This document shows, in pieces, positions 22,624 through 34,600 of a DNA stretch of 64,000 nucleotides. The notes beneath the pieces are model-generated. The model had not been told where the DNA came from, did no database searches, and saw only the letters and a program-made list of their open reading frames with translations. Made by a program: the position numbers and the translations under genes. The stretch comes from Stropharia rugosoannulata. Its lineage: Eukaryota > Basidiomycota > Agaricomycetes > Agaricales > Strophariaceae. The stretch covers positions 1 through 64,000 of the forward strand of contig JANCIK010000010.1 in assembly GCA_028532985.1 (NCBI GenBank), read 5' to 3'. Position 1 is the stretch's first letter; the number at the start of each line of letters is the position of its first letter.

Positions 22624-25543
22624 TCAATGAGGCAAACACACGGAACGCCGTGTTCCAGTAGATTCAGAAGGCGCTCTTGAAGCAGCCCTTGACGGTGCCC
22701 TTGAGCGCGAACGGGGTTGTGGGGAGGTGGGCCTTGAACGAGGCTGAGCGGACACCGCTTGGCCTCTCTTCGGGGGTCTTCCAACTCGCCTTGCCTCCTG
22801 GATGGGGGCTCCAACATCTGCAGTGCTTTCAATTGTGGTGATGTGAGGTACACCAGGAAGGCCTTTGGCCATAGCAACATCGCCGAGTGTGTCAGGCTGG
22901 GACGACGGAACCTCAATCACGGGAGATAACGGCCGGCGAACAGCGTCAACTGGGCGCGGAATGACGACTTCATATGACTGATCTTTGCCTACAACAGGCT
23001 TGCCATCCGCTATCCCCTCGTCATCTGAGCCAATGTCCATATCCTGTATCACATTTTCTGCAGACCCATCAGTTTGATGCTCAGCGAGCATACATGCGTC
23101 CTTGGTGCCCTCGGCAATCTCTCCATCTTCTGCAGGATCAGCGATAATTGCATCATTGGTGATACCAGTTGGCTTCGGGACATGGCTTCCCAACGCGACA
23201 GCGACATCCATGGGATCAAATGGTTCCACAAAAATGTTCTCACCATTGTGGACCTCTGTGTCAGACCCACCGGACCGTACTTGCTGCTCCTCCAAATCCG
23301 GGATTTGAAGGTCTGCCTGGAACATGTGCTGGATGGCATCTACTTCCACTGGATCTTCATTTCCTGTTGATATGTGATCTTTAAATTAATAAATTCTGAG
23401 AAAAGAACGAACATAACGTACTGGGAATTGAATAATGTCGGCGAACATCGTCCAATTGCTTCATCTCATCATCCATCTCCGAGATGAGTTCTGATTCTTC
23501 CTCTATGACTCTGGCGCGTGCTTTGGCAGCGGCGATAATATTGTATGCCTGGGCATACACCGCATCGGAGATTGCTTGAGCGCGCTTTTCGGTGGCAGCA
23601 ACGATCTTCTCGGCAGTCTTGCGCGCCTGTTGGATCTGCATATCACAGTCTGTGCCGGCTTCTGTGGACGGTGTCCGATGTTGAGGGTCACCAAGTCCGA
23701 GAGCCGTTTCGATAACAGCGAGGCGTGCGGTCACGGCAGAATGTTGGTCGGCGACACGATCAGCCAACTTGTCAAATGTTTTTAAGTTTATTGTTGTCAG
23801 TAAAGTTGAGAGTATATCATGACAATAAAGAAATTTACTGTTTGTATATGTCTGGCCGATCTCTTTGTTAATGAGACTATTATTCCATGCCGCCTTCTGT
23901 TCGACATGAGAGAGCCTGGCGTCAATTCTATGAAAAATGGTGTTCCAGTCGGGCGGGGAAAGGCTAGAGGAGGTTGCCTGCTGCTGCATGGCCGACGATG
24001 CACCGGCCGAGACTGAAATGTTGTCCTCACGAACGGTACTTGTTCTGTCCATTGCTGGAACTGGAGGAACAACGGTGCTGCTCGGTACCGCCGTGACTGA
24101 TGTGTTCGGCGGTGTCGCCGAGACATGGGAGGCACTGGCCACAGCAGGTCGTGCGTCTGGAAATAAGATTTAATATTTCAAATTAGGACTTATATATGTT
24201 AAGTGATGTGTGATGGTTACTGACATTTTGCTCGGCCCTTGAGATCATCAACATATACTTCAACAACCTTTTGCTTGCCCTTGTCGACGGTGGGTGTGCG
24301 CTGACCTTCCAGCTCCGCCCTCAACTCCTGCCTAAGCTGAGATGGGAGTTTTGTCTTGGACCCCGAAGGTTTTATGAGGCGGTGCTCGGCCGGCCGGTTA
24401 GAAATCGATGCAGTCGGATCGACTTGTTGAGGGGGCTGTGGGCGTGCAACCTTTGCGTCCCCTGGCCCAGTGCGCTGCGTTGCCTCCAAAGCAAGCTTTT
24501 TCATGGTCATCTCCGCAATCCCAGGGAGGGACCGCCGCGCTGCTTCCAGGTCAAGTCCCTTTGAAGAGGGGTTCGGTGGGGGTCTCGGCTGGACTACAAT
24601 GACATCTTCGTCTGACAGAGCCAAACATTAATAAATTTAGATAAATGTTAAACATTGCATAACATAGACAATAAATACCTTCTATTTCATCGTCTTCCTC
24701 GTCATCACCTGCTGCTGCTGTTACGCCCTTTTCGGGAATGGACAACTTTTTCGCATCAGCCGGAAGTCGACATTGCATCTTCCTGTTCGCGCACTCAAAG
24801 CACGCTAAGGTTGCCCCCTGCTTCCGCTGCCGCTTGACATGGCATGGGTAGTCATTGTTGCGGCAGTACCTGCATCGCGGAATCCAAAAAGATCCAGGCT
24901 GGATCTCGGCGTGAAGCCTTTGGGTCGTAGGGCGTCTCGATGATTCACTGTAGTCCTGGTCATCATGCTCGTCGTCGGCCCGATGTTTCTTCTTTGGTGC
25001 ATTGTTGTCGGCCGGAGGCGCTTTTCTTTTTTGGACCTTAGGCTTCTTTGCATTCCCTTCGTCCTTCCCTTTCGGCTTCGATGGACCAGCGTCAGGCTGC
25101 ATAGACAGCTGCCGAATACTGGTCTCCAACATTGCAACATCTTTCCCACCCGATGCTGCCACACCTTCGATGTCTTTAGCCGTCGAGACCGGCCGGAAGG
25201 ACGCAGTGTCTGCCTGAGGTTGTCGCACCGCTTCTTCATGCTTGTAAAATGCATTGAGCGCCTCAGCACTGGAGTTGATGGTGCGGAAACGACGCGCAGT
25301 GGCGAGGAAACTCCATTGGGACCAATTGACGTTCGGCTTGAGGACGTGTGAGCACACATTATTCTGCAAGACTGTAAGATTGATATACTGCATCATGAAG
25401 GTAAGCTTGCTCACCAGTTCTGGACGCTCCCTCCTGAATATTTCTGGAAACTTCCTCTCCGTCAACGCCTGGCAAAACAAGCGCTCCAACCTATCCAAGC
25501 GGGCCTCGTACTCGGCGACTTCCTTAGCATTGGCAGTGTTCAT
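22624..25543 (-). CDS. Zn2Cys6-type / AT-hook protein of the 39-kb element
   Basis: Unknown in name, but rich in DNA-binding features. ATG is at 25543. Introns at 24612-24678 (GTATTT..CAG), about 24,171-24,222 (GTCAGT..CAG) and about 23,364-23,424 (GTACGT..CAG) join four frames into roughly 880 residues. Exon 1 ends with a Cys cluster spaced C-x2-C-x6-C-x13-C-x2-C-x6-C (about 24,770-24,870). This is the fungal Zn(II)2Cys6 pattern with a slightly long linker, and that family typically binds CGG triplets. It is followed by a Glu/Asp tract. The middle is Pro/Ser-rich with a coiled coil (about 23,470-23,700). The C-terminus has an AT-hook core (VGRPPKRG near 22,770) and an Arg/Ser-rich tail. A nuclear DNA-binding role is inferred. 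It diverges from the gene at 25,729 over a 185-bp promoter gap. Confidence 0.72.
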
Positions 25544-25728
25544 ATTGAGTGATCGGCAGGAGCAATGAATTGCGGGCGGCAGAACTTGGAGGGACGGTGA
25601 TGGGAGTGACGGAACAAGCAAGTCAGACGTGGCCGAGATTGATCAACAGAGTCACGTGTTTGCTGACAAGATATATTTGGTTTACGCGTGTTGAACCAAC
25701 ACCATCACGGCGACACCATCGATCTCTG

Positions 25729-26266
25729 ATGAACTACGCAAATACGCCCGCCGAGACAGTCTTACAACTTCAGAAGCGTCTTCAACATCTGTTAGAAATG
25801 GCAAGGAAGGAATGCTCAGTTGGTGATGCAAATTCAATGGTAATGTACACTTTAACAATGTTTAATTCAATTTTATTCTCATGTTGTACAGCCTCTTGCA
25901 CCACTCGGTCGCCCATTTGTTCAAGTATCTCCGATGAGCGTACAAGTTCCAAATGACCCTGTGAGATAATGATTCAATATGGCGTTACAAATTTCACTGA
26001 TGCTTGACACAAAAAAGCCAATGACAGACAAGGAGTTAATGTCATTACATTCCAAAATTCTTGCCTATAAACAACTTGATGGCGGAACATATCTTGAAGC
26101 ATGCACCCTTGTCTATTTTGAGGAACTACGCAGCTTGGAAAATGCTACTCAGCAACTCAACACATGGAAGAGACTCAAAACTGTCGCGGAGCACAATCGG
26201 CAGGAGTTAATGAAAATTATTGCCGAGGTAAAGAAATGGAGGTCAGGCTTGTCTTTAAATACATAG
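25729..26266 (+). CDS. Small coiled-coil protein, unknown function
   Basis: Three exons by eye. ATG 25729 is followed by a helical segment (ETVLQLQKRLQHLLEMAR). An intron follows the codon ATG after AATTCA (GTAATG..TACAG, near 25,840-25,889), then a short Pro-rich exon, then a 54-bp intron (GTGAGA..AAAAAAG, about 25,961-26,014), then a helical exon to 26,266. The product is about 145 residues, mostly alpha-helical and charged, without a recognised domain. It is divergent from the Zn2Cys6 gene and convergent (38-bp gap) with the gene at 26,304. Confidence 0.6.
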
Positions 26267-26303
26267 GTTGACCATCGGTGTTAGTTTGTATATACAATGA
26301 TCA

Positions 26304-27020
26304 TTAATGATTGCCACGCCTACCAGTCATGCCAGAATGTGTCCGTGCATCAGGAACGTACTCCGATGTACCCATGTGCTCACTCAAACGCTCCACCTCA
26401 GTCTTTCTAGTTCTTTTTTTTTGAACTTGAGTTTTTGGTATTTCCTGATGTTCGGCCATTTCTCCATCAGTGTTGCATATAGGGGCCGGTGATGCAGTAT
26501 TTCTGGGTGTTGGCAACATATGTGCAATAGCATGTAAAGCACTGAGCGACGGCCGGGTCATAAGTTGAGCATCAACATTGAGTGAGACGCCCGAGGCAGG
26601 CAACCAATTGACGGCATCAAGATTTGTAGCAGCAGCTGTTGTAACTGTTTGTGATGTCCAGACTATAGGAGGACCAGATGCAGAACCGATTGGAGGAGGC
26701 CCTCCACTTAGGGTCAAATACCGATGATCATCATGTGTAATATGTGGTTCTGCCGATGACCCAGAATATGTCATCGGCTGAGATGCAATATCCCATTCGG
26801 GGGGACTGTTTAAGCCGGCCAATCCCAATTTTTGATTTATTGAGGGACAATTAGACAAGTGGTCAGAATGGAGATGTTCATGAGAAGGAACAGTGCCTGG
26901 ATGATCATTGAGAATGATCTGAGGTGCCTCGGCCGTAGCTCCGGCCGACCTCTCGCAAACTGTGGCAGAGTGCATCAGGAGCTGAGGGTCAATATTGCTG
27001 TTGTGGTCACTCTGTGTCAT
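26304..27020 (-). CDS. Ser/Thr/Pro-rich protein with basic C-terminus, cargo of the 39-kb element
   Basis: The frame is open from just inside an apparent acceptor (TGTGCAG, ending at 27,030) to the stop at 26,304; the first Met is at 27,020. It is low-complexity, rich in Ser/Thr/Pro/His, with a basic segment KKRTRKTEVERL near the C-terminus that could be a nuclear signal. No family was recognised. The foldback element starts only about 17 bp upstream of the acceptor-like site, so the 5' part of the gene may lie on its far side (see 31,372-31,620). Confidence 0.5.
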   Translation of the reverse strand: MTQSDHNSNIDPQLLMHSATVCERSAGATAEAPQIILNDHPGTVPSHEHLHSDHLSNCPSINQKLGLAGLNSPPEWDIASQPMTYSGSSAEPHITHDDHRYLTLSGGPPPIGSASGPPIVWTSQTVTTAAATNLDAVNWLPASGVSLNVDAQLMTRPSLSALHAIAHMLPTPRNTASPAPICNTDGEMAEHQEIPKTQVQKKRTRKTEVERLSEHMGTSEYVPDARTHSGMTGRRGNH

Positions 27021-27526
27021 TGATTCCACTGCACATAGTGTAGCTACACTGTACCGACACAGTCGTACCTAGGGACACTACAGTGTAGTCGACAGTGTCG
27101 GTCCCTAGGAACACCCTCGTACCCGCAGTGTATATGGCCTAAATAGGACAAACTACACTGTAGTCGATATACTCGTACCCGGGTACAGGCCCTATATGCC
27201 GCATTATGCCGTGCAGTCAAGCAGCATTGCATTGCAATAGTGGGCGGCATTACATTATACTGATGTGCGGCATAGTGAAAAAATGAATTATGCCGCATTA
27301 TGCCATGTGGTCATGCAGCATTGCATTGAGATAGTGGCCAGCATTACATTTTACTGATGTGCAGCATGAGGAAAAAAGGAATTATGCCGGAAATCATATG
27401 GAATTGGATAGCTGCATGAATCACGTAGTATGTAGACTGGTTGTGATAATATGAGTTTGCCAATGTGGCATCACATATTTAACTTGCAGCAATCTTTCCA
27501 GATGTGTTCACATATGAATTACTCAT

Positions 27527-28637
27527 TACAATAGTACTGATCATCCACATATTGCCGCTTCACATATTTACCTTGCGGCATTCATTAAAAATGTAGCCAA
27601 AAAGAATGCAAAATCGAAATATTCATTACAGCAGTACTGATCATCTATTCCTTGCGGCAATCGCTGCAAATGTGGCCCAAAAGCATCCACAATCGAAATA
27701 TTCATTACAAAAGTACTGATCATTTATACATTGCTGTTTCAAATATTTACCTTGCGGCAATCATTGGAAATGTAGACAAAAATGCAGGGATTTCCAATAA
27801 AGAATGTATCACTATGTGAGATGGCCACAAGTCAGATAGTTTGGATAGCATACATGTTATGGCAAGTAAAGTTGGATGAGAGAATAGTATTGTGTGTCGA
27901 TTGCCACTGATGAATGTATAACTACATAAGATGGCTGCAAATATGCATAGATTGCCACTATTAAATGTGCCACTATGTGAAATGGCCGCAAATATCCATA
28001 GATTGCCACTGATGAATTTATCACTACATGAGATGGCCGCAAATGTGCATAGACTTCCACTGATGAATGTATCACTATGTGAGATGGCCACAAATGTACA
28101 CAGATTACTACTGAGGAAAATATCGCTACATGAGATAGCCACAAGTCACAGTTAGATAAGGGAGTTCTATTCTACATAGATTGCCACTGATAAATGTATC
28201 ACTATGTGAGATGGCCGCAAAAATGTGTAGATTGCCACTAGTAAATGTACTACGTGAGATGGCCGCAATAATGCATAGATTGCCACTAGTAAATGTACTA
28301 CTACGTGAGATGGCCGCAATAATGCATAGATTGCCACTGATAAGTGTATCACTTCATAAGATGGCCGCAAAAATACGTAGATTGCCACTGATACGTGAAC
28401 TACTATGTGAGATGTCCTTGAGTTACAGTTGGATCAGGGAGTTCTATTCTGCATAGATTGCTACTGATACATTTATCACTATGTGAGATGGCCACAAATA
28501 TCCCACTGATAAATGTACTACTATGTGAGATTGCCGCAAATATGTGTAGACTGTCACTAATAAATATACTACTATGTGAGATTGCTGCAAATATGCGTAG
28601 ATTGTCACTGATAGATGTACTACTATGTGAGATGGCC
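27527..28637 (+). repeat. Left arm of the foldback, 51-bp tandem repeats
   Basis: From about 27,900 the arm is a tandem array of a 51-bp unit (GATTGCCACTGATAAATG, then TCACTATGTGAGATGGCCGC). Because 51 is a multiple of 3, frames stay open and encode a 17-residue repeat of the MAANMHRLPLINVSLCE type; these open frames are by-products of the repeat. The array continues unpaired to about 28,920. Confidence 0.85.
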
Positions 28638-29768
28638 TTGAGTTACAGTTGGATCAGGGAGTTCTATTCTATGTAGATTGCCACTGATACATTTATCACT
28701 ATATGAGATGGCTGTAAAAACATTTAAATTGCCACTGATAAATGCACTACAATTTGAGATTGCTGCAAATATGTGTAGATTGCCATTGATTCATGTATTA
28801 CTATGTCAGATGGCTGCAAGTGACACTTGGATAAAAAAAGTTGTATTTTGTGTAAATTGCCACTAACATAGATTTACAATAATTAATATACTACTACATG
28901 AGATGGCCACTGATGAGCATGCTGCTGTACTTTGCTCGGAAACCATGTTTTGGCATGTTCCAGATTAAGTGCCTGTTAAATGCCTGCCTCACATTGTACA
29001 TGTGCTGCACAGATCATAGTATTCCGACACATTCCATGCATGCAGGTCCAGGAACAATAAGAATAGGGACTTTTAGGTGCTATTACAATCAAAATACAGG
29101 GTTTTACTGTCCCTATTGTGTCTTGGTTGCATCCAGCATCTAAGAGTGGTTTGAAGCTGTCGTAGCAGCTTACACTCTCGCGTTTTGGTATTGTTTTTAG
29201 CTTGTTCCGGCTTGCCTTTGTGTATTGTTTTGGGGTTTGGTTGGAAGCCATGTGGAAAAACCTCGCCTTTGTACACCTTGTGTATGTTGTGTCCATGATT
29301 TCTTTATGATTTCTGTGGTCGCAGTATATACAAGTGTATCACTGCAAGTTACAGTTGGATGGCATTACAGCTTGTGGCATGAAATACCAAACATGTAGCA
29401 CAATTTGAGGTGTAAGTTAATCTATGTAACATCTATCTGAGGTGGCTCTGGAGTTGGATATGTAAGGGGAGACAGAGCATTGATACAGCAAGCTTCCTCT
29501 CTTTTCTGTCATATATGTTCAAATAACATTGTTCCCGTGCATTTTGGTATGCCACCAGAGTCAGGCTAGTTCTGAATGTATATTGTATATTAGCCACCGC
29601 AGGTTGTGCTATATATTTGGTATTTCATGCCACAAGCTGTAATGCGCAAGAGATTATGCTTAAGTGCCCATTAAGCATCCAGTGGTATTTTACACTATTT
29701 ATGCTACTCACAAGCCATACTCATCATATCTTATTGACTTTACATTCCAAATACATTTTTAAGATTCC
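28638..29768. other. Spacer of the foldback
   Basis: It contains the unpaired end of the left array and about 0.8 kb of unique AT-rich DNA. Within this, CAAATATG-type and GCATGCAGG-type words occur, but no convincing gene. Short frames on both strands lack introns or domains. Confidence 0.5.
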
Positions 29769-30885
29769 TCAAGGCCATCTCACATAGTAGTACATCTATC
29801 AGTGACAATCTACGCATATTTGCAGCAATCTCACATAGTAGTATATTTATTAGTGACAGTCTACACATATTTGCGGCAATCTCACATAGTAGTACATTTA
29901 TCAGTGGGATATTTGTGGCCATCTCACATAGTGATAAATGTATCAGTAGCAATCTATGCAGAATAGAACTCCCTGATCCAACTGTAACTCAAGGACATCT
30001 CACATAGTAGTTCACGTATCAGTGGCAATCTACGTATTTTTGCGGCCATCTTATGAAGTGATACACTTATCAGTGGCAATCTATGCATTATTGCGGCCAT
30101 CTCACGTAGTAGTACATTTACTAGTGGCAATCTATGCATTATTGCGGCCATCTCACGTAGTACATTTACTAGTGGCAATCTACACATTTTTGCGGCCATC
30201 TCACATAGTGATACATTTATCAGTGGCAATCTATGTAGAATAGAACTCCCTTATCTAACTGTGACTTGTGGCTATCTCATGTAGCGATATTTTCCTCAGT
30301 AGTAATCTGTGTACATTTGTGGCCATCTCACATAGTGATACATTCATCAGTGGAAGTCTATGCACATTTGCGGCCATCTCATGTAGTGATAAATTCATCA
30401 GTGGCAATCTATGGATATTTGCGCCATTTCACATAGTGGCACATTTAATAGTGGCAATCTATGCATATTTGCAGCCATCTTATGTAGTTATACATTCATC
30501 AGTGGCAATCGACACACAATACTATTCTCTCATCCAACTTTACTTGCCATAACATGTATGCTATCCAAACTATCTGACTTGTGGCCATCTCACATAGTGA
30601 TACATTCTTTATTGGAAATCCCTGCATTTTTGTCTACATTTCCAATGATTGCCGCAAGGTAAATATTTGAAACAGCAATGTATAAATGATCAGTACTTTT
30701 GTAATGAATATTTCGATTGTGGATGCTTTTGGGCCACATTTGCAGCGATTGCCGCAAGGAATAGATGATCAGTACTGCTGTAATGAATATTTCGATTTTG
30801 CATTCTTTTTGGCTACATTTTTAATGAATGCCGCAAGGTAAATATGTGAAGCGGCAATATGTGGATGATCAGTACTATTGTAATG
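29769..30885 (-). repeat. Right arm of the foldback
   Basis: Reverse complement of 27,527-28,637 with very few differences (one is a short deletion near 30,420), so the two arms are kept alike. Transcripts through both arms would form a perfect long hairpin. Confidence 0.88.
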
Positions 30886-31371
30886 AATATTTCGATTCTG
30901 CATTCTTTTTGGCTATATTTTTAATGATTGCCGCAAATTTTCAAGCAATTTATGTAGAGCGGCAAACTCACTTTTGTATCACATTTAAAAGGTATCCTAT
31001 AATGGTTTTTTTTTGTAGTGCAGCAATTATTATTACATTTAAAGAATAGGCCGCCATGGTTTTTAGTGGCGCAGCAGGTAACATTTGAAAGGCATGTTGC
31101 AAAACAATTTTAGTAGTGCGGCAAACTATTTCCAATAATTATATGCGGCAAAGCAAATTAAGGGATGCCACATAACAAACACTTTCAAGGCTTATAGTAC
31201 TATACAGGATTTGACTAGTCTAATCATTACCCACTAAGTATAAGCGGCAATTTCTGGCATGTCCAAATATGGACAGGAAGGCCGCGGGTACGAGAGTGTT
31301 CCTAGGGACCGACACTATCGACTACAGTGTAGTGTCCCTAGGTACGACAGTATCGGTACAGTGTAACGTGC

Positions 31372-31620
31372 CTACCTGTCCACTGGTAATTGAAAGGTAA
31401 ACAAACAGTCATTGAAATTGTCTCTCGGCAGTGAAGGCAATGCAGAGACCACTTCTGAGCGAATGTCGGCCAGCACTGATGCAAGCATGGCGGTTTCATC
31501 TCCCTTTGCCAGGGCATTCATTATCAACATTGTTATGTTTCTTGAAAATCTGCTTACCAAGAATTTATGTAGTACAGGCCCTTGAACTTGTATGGTGCCT
31601 TTTCTTAGGGCAGGGGCAGG
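31372..31620 (-). CDS. Possible 5' exon of the gene at 26,304-27,020
   Basis: An open frame of about 80 codons (containing NALAKGDETAMLASVLADIR) ends at a donor-like GTAGGC only a few bases from the foldback's right end. An acceptor-like TGTGCAG sits just beyond the foldback's left end, next to the downstream frame. The geometry suggests an element inserted in an intron. The phases do not match as read, so either the gene is broken or the two frames are unrelated. Confidence 0.3.
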   Translation of the reverse strand, partial: PAPALRKGTIQVQGPVLHKFLVSRFSRNITMLIMNALAKGDETAMLASVLADIRSEVVSALPSLPRDNFNDCLFTFQLPVDR

Positions 31621-34600
31621 TTACCATGCAGATATAATGCACCCCGCATTGTGGTAATAGTACACCCTGCATTTCCCTCAATCCACACCCCGCCTGCTTA
31701 ATGATAGTGTGTACAAAATTAAGCATAATGAGCCCTATTCATATTGGTAGCGGTATTAGCATATTACATTCATATTAAATTTGATAATAAATGTAAAGGA
31801 AAAGGAAGAACGGAGTCGGTGTATAATAGATAGATTTGTCTGTACAGCGTAAGCAGTTTGTGTCAGACTGTAAAGAGACAATGTTTCATTTCATTCTAGA
31901 TAAAGCGTAGGTAATCCATTTCAGTTATAAACAACGTATACACGGAGCGGGACTAGCAAAGTCTCCCCGAAACAGTCAGCAACAAACACATTTGGCATAA
32001 ACACCGCAAAAACTGTGTCCTAGTATGCATTTGGGATAGACTGCAAATAACATGTCCACAATGTACCGTACCTGCAGACTGTAAATATCAAGCAGAAGAC
32101 TTACCGTCCCTCCAGACGGAAAATGAAATACAGTTAATGTACGGTCGCAAGGAACTTTGTGTACGCCGATTGCATGACCTGAGAAGTCATTACCTACAGT
32201 GCAGGTGTATCAAACACCATCATGCGCAGGGCAGCGCATGGTATGTACCGTCCTCGTGGGTCAGCCCACTAGAATGGCATCGGAATATGGTGACGCCAGA
32301 CTACTGACTGGTCGAACGGTAAAGTCAGTGCGCGCATTGCACGGGTGACCCGCACCGAATATGCTCAATACACGTGCGAGAGCATATCGCAGATTCGGGG
32401 TATGTGTTAATGTACGGCCGCATCACTATCGCATATATAGGCAGAGTGACGGAGCCGCAGACAAATAATATCGGGGTTGACACCGCAGATGGGATGCTCA
32501 CAAAGCACGGTCACCGTGACAGACTGTAAATACAAAGATGATGATGTACCGTCCCTCCAGACAGTAAGTGAAATAGTGTTAATGTACAGTCGTAGGGAAC
32601 TGATAATTGATCGTCCCTCCGGACAATAAGTACAATAGTGTTAATATACGGTTGCAGGGACCTATGTGTACGTTGATTACATGGGCAGAAAGCTGAGTGC
32701 TTACAGTGCAGTTGTATCAGACAGCATGCGGAAGGCAGTACCGTCCTCATGGGCTAGACCATGAGTATGGCGCTGACATATGGAGAGTCCAGACTGTGGG
32801 CGCAACCTTCTACCCTCGAGAATTTAAAGGTGAGCGTAACCGCAAGTAAAAACATAAAATGTATCTGTTGGCACAAACTGCTTACACCAAGCAGGTCATA
32901 TACAGTACATTTGGACTCCATGTAGAAACCTGTTGTGGTGTCGACACCCGGTAGCACTCTTACACATTGATCAGTAGGCGGCCCGTGTAGAGACTAATTG
33001 ATAAACCGTCTGTATATTGTGTGCGGCCGTAGTGAGTGAAAAGGAGCTGGTAGGAAACACACAAGGCCCATGAGCCATATAGATGCATGCCAACAAATGA
33101 GCACAACCACAAGCAGTAGTCCAGTAGTCTACCATTGACCCGGGCTGCAGTCCCCCTGGACTGCAACTTAAAAAAGTCTTCATGTACTGTCACACGGCAC
33201 TGGAGGCTCTCAGGCGCAGCTTGGTGGGTAGCTGATCTTGTACTATCGAGCCATTCTTTGTTGAAGCTCAGACATGGCTCGTTGTCGTACCGATTCACCG
33301 CATACCGCGTGCCCCTCTCCTAAGATCTCGTGTACCACAAACACCACAACCACAAACTACTAGTGGATCACATTACATCTGGAGAACATATATTATACAG
33401 ACCTGTCAGACAGTAGATTTAGCACAACCGAATAAATTAATGGACTGTCCAGGCCGCAAATTCAGCGCCCATGACATACTCGTCTGCCAGACCCGCTGAT
33501 TATTGCTGGAATCTAGAATGTCATGTGTAGTCGTGCTTGACTTCGGACGCGCAACCACGAGCGCGTACTGTGAATTCTGTATAGATGAGTCAAGCCACAA
33601 ATTTAATGAGTTCATTACACGGGCAAGGCATACCGGCATATTCAGTACCCACACTATACTGATTTACTGCTCGGTGAGGCCGCCAGTTCAGATTTCTCAA
33701 TACCACGGGCGTGGTATTCCCCATCTTCTGTGCGCACATTTTACAGATTGGTCCAGCCGCATATTTAGCCAATACACAGGGGTAGCACACCGCATATTTA
33801 ATACCTATAAGATACTGTTTATTAAGACTGCATGTGTGGCACAGACTTTGTACGGATCAGTCAGTCCGTAAATACAGTGCCCATAACATGGTGGTTACTC
33901 GTACCGCAAATGTAGCTGGCACGATATACCGATCACCGAGACTGGCCTGCAGGTTATGTCGGTCATGCAGCATTCAGCCGCAACAGTTGATATTATTCCT
34001 AAGAGTTGTGCTACTGATGTCCAATGTAATACATGGGTGTGGCCTACCGCATATACGATGCCTACACTTTACTGATCTGTCCAGCGGCATATTCAGTGTT
34101 CTCAATACACAGGTGTGGCACACTGTATATTCAGCACTGGCAATACACTGTTTATTAAGCCTGCATGTGTGGCACGCACTTTATACGGATAAGTCTGTCC
34201 GTAAAGACAGCGTCAGTGACATGGTGGTTACTAGCACCGCAAATCCAACTCACACAATATATTGATCACCTCGACCATAGTGGCCCCATGTGTACGGTGC
34301 GCTTGATATTCTATAGATGGTCTGCTCTATTACATCTCCTAAGATATGTCACAAGTAACTGGTGACTCATCTTGTCTACTTCATGTTTTCTTCATGACAA
34401 TGTAGTGACCCACAGTGGTTTATGAGCTCTTTATTGGTGCTAAGACGTGACTCGTCGTCGTACTGATTCGCCACCGCATACACGCGTGCTCCTCTCAGAC
34501 AGTAGATTCAGCTGCCTCAATAAACGGATTGTCCAGGCCGGAAATGCGGCACCCATGAAATACTACTTAAACGGACGCGCTCATCCTTGCTAAAATTCAA

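Larger units (their letters stand above)
27047..31363. mobile_element. Foldback element with long inverted arms of 51-bp repeats
   Basis: The ends are about 80-bp inverted repeats beginning CACTGTACCGACA and ending CGGTACAGTG. Each contains further CTACAGTGTAG-type palindromes. Inside, arms of about 1.1 kb (27,527-28,637 and 29,769-30,885) are near-perfect reverse complements around a 1.1-kb spacer. A clear target duplication was not found (left flank GTAGCTA, right flank TAACGTG). No transposase is encoded, so it is presumably mobilised in trans. GCCGCAA/TTGCGGC is the dispersed motif throughout. Confidence 0.88.

Noticed and set aside
27747..30662. CRISPR-like regular repeats
   Set aside because: The 51-bp units abut each other without unique spacers, form two mirror-image arms of a foldback, and the organism is a eukaryote.
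27040..31370. 3-bp CACTA-style duplication for the foldback
   Set aside because: CTA on the left and TAA on the right do not match, although the ends are CACTG..CAGTG. Superfamily left open.
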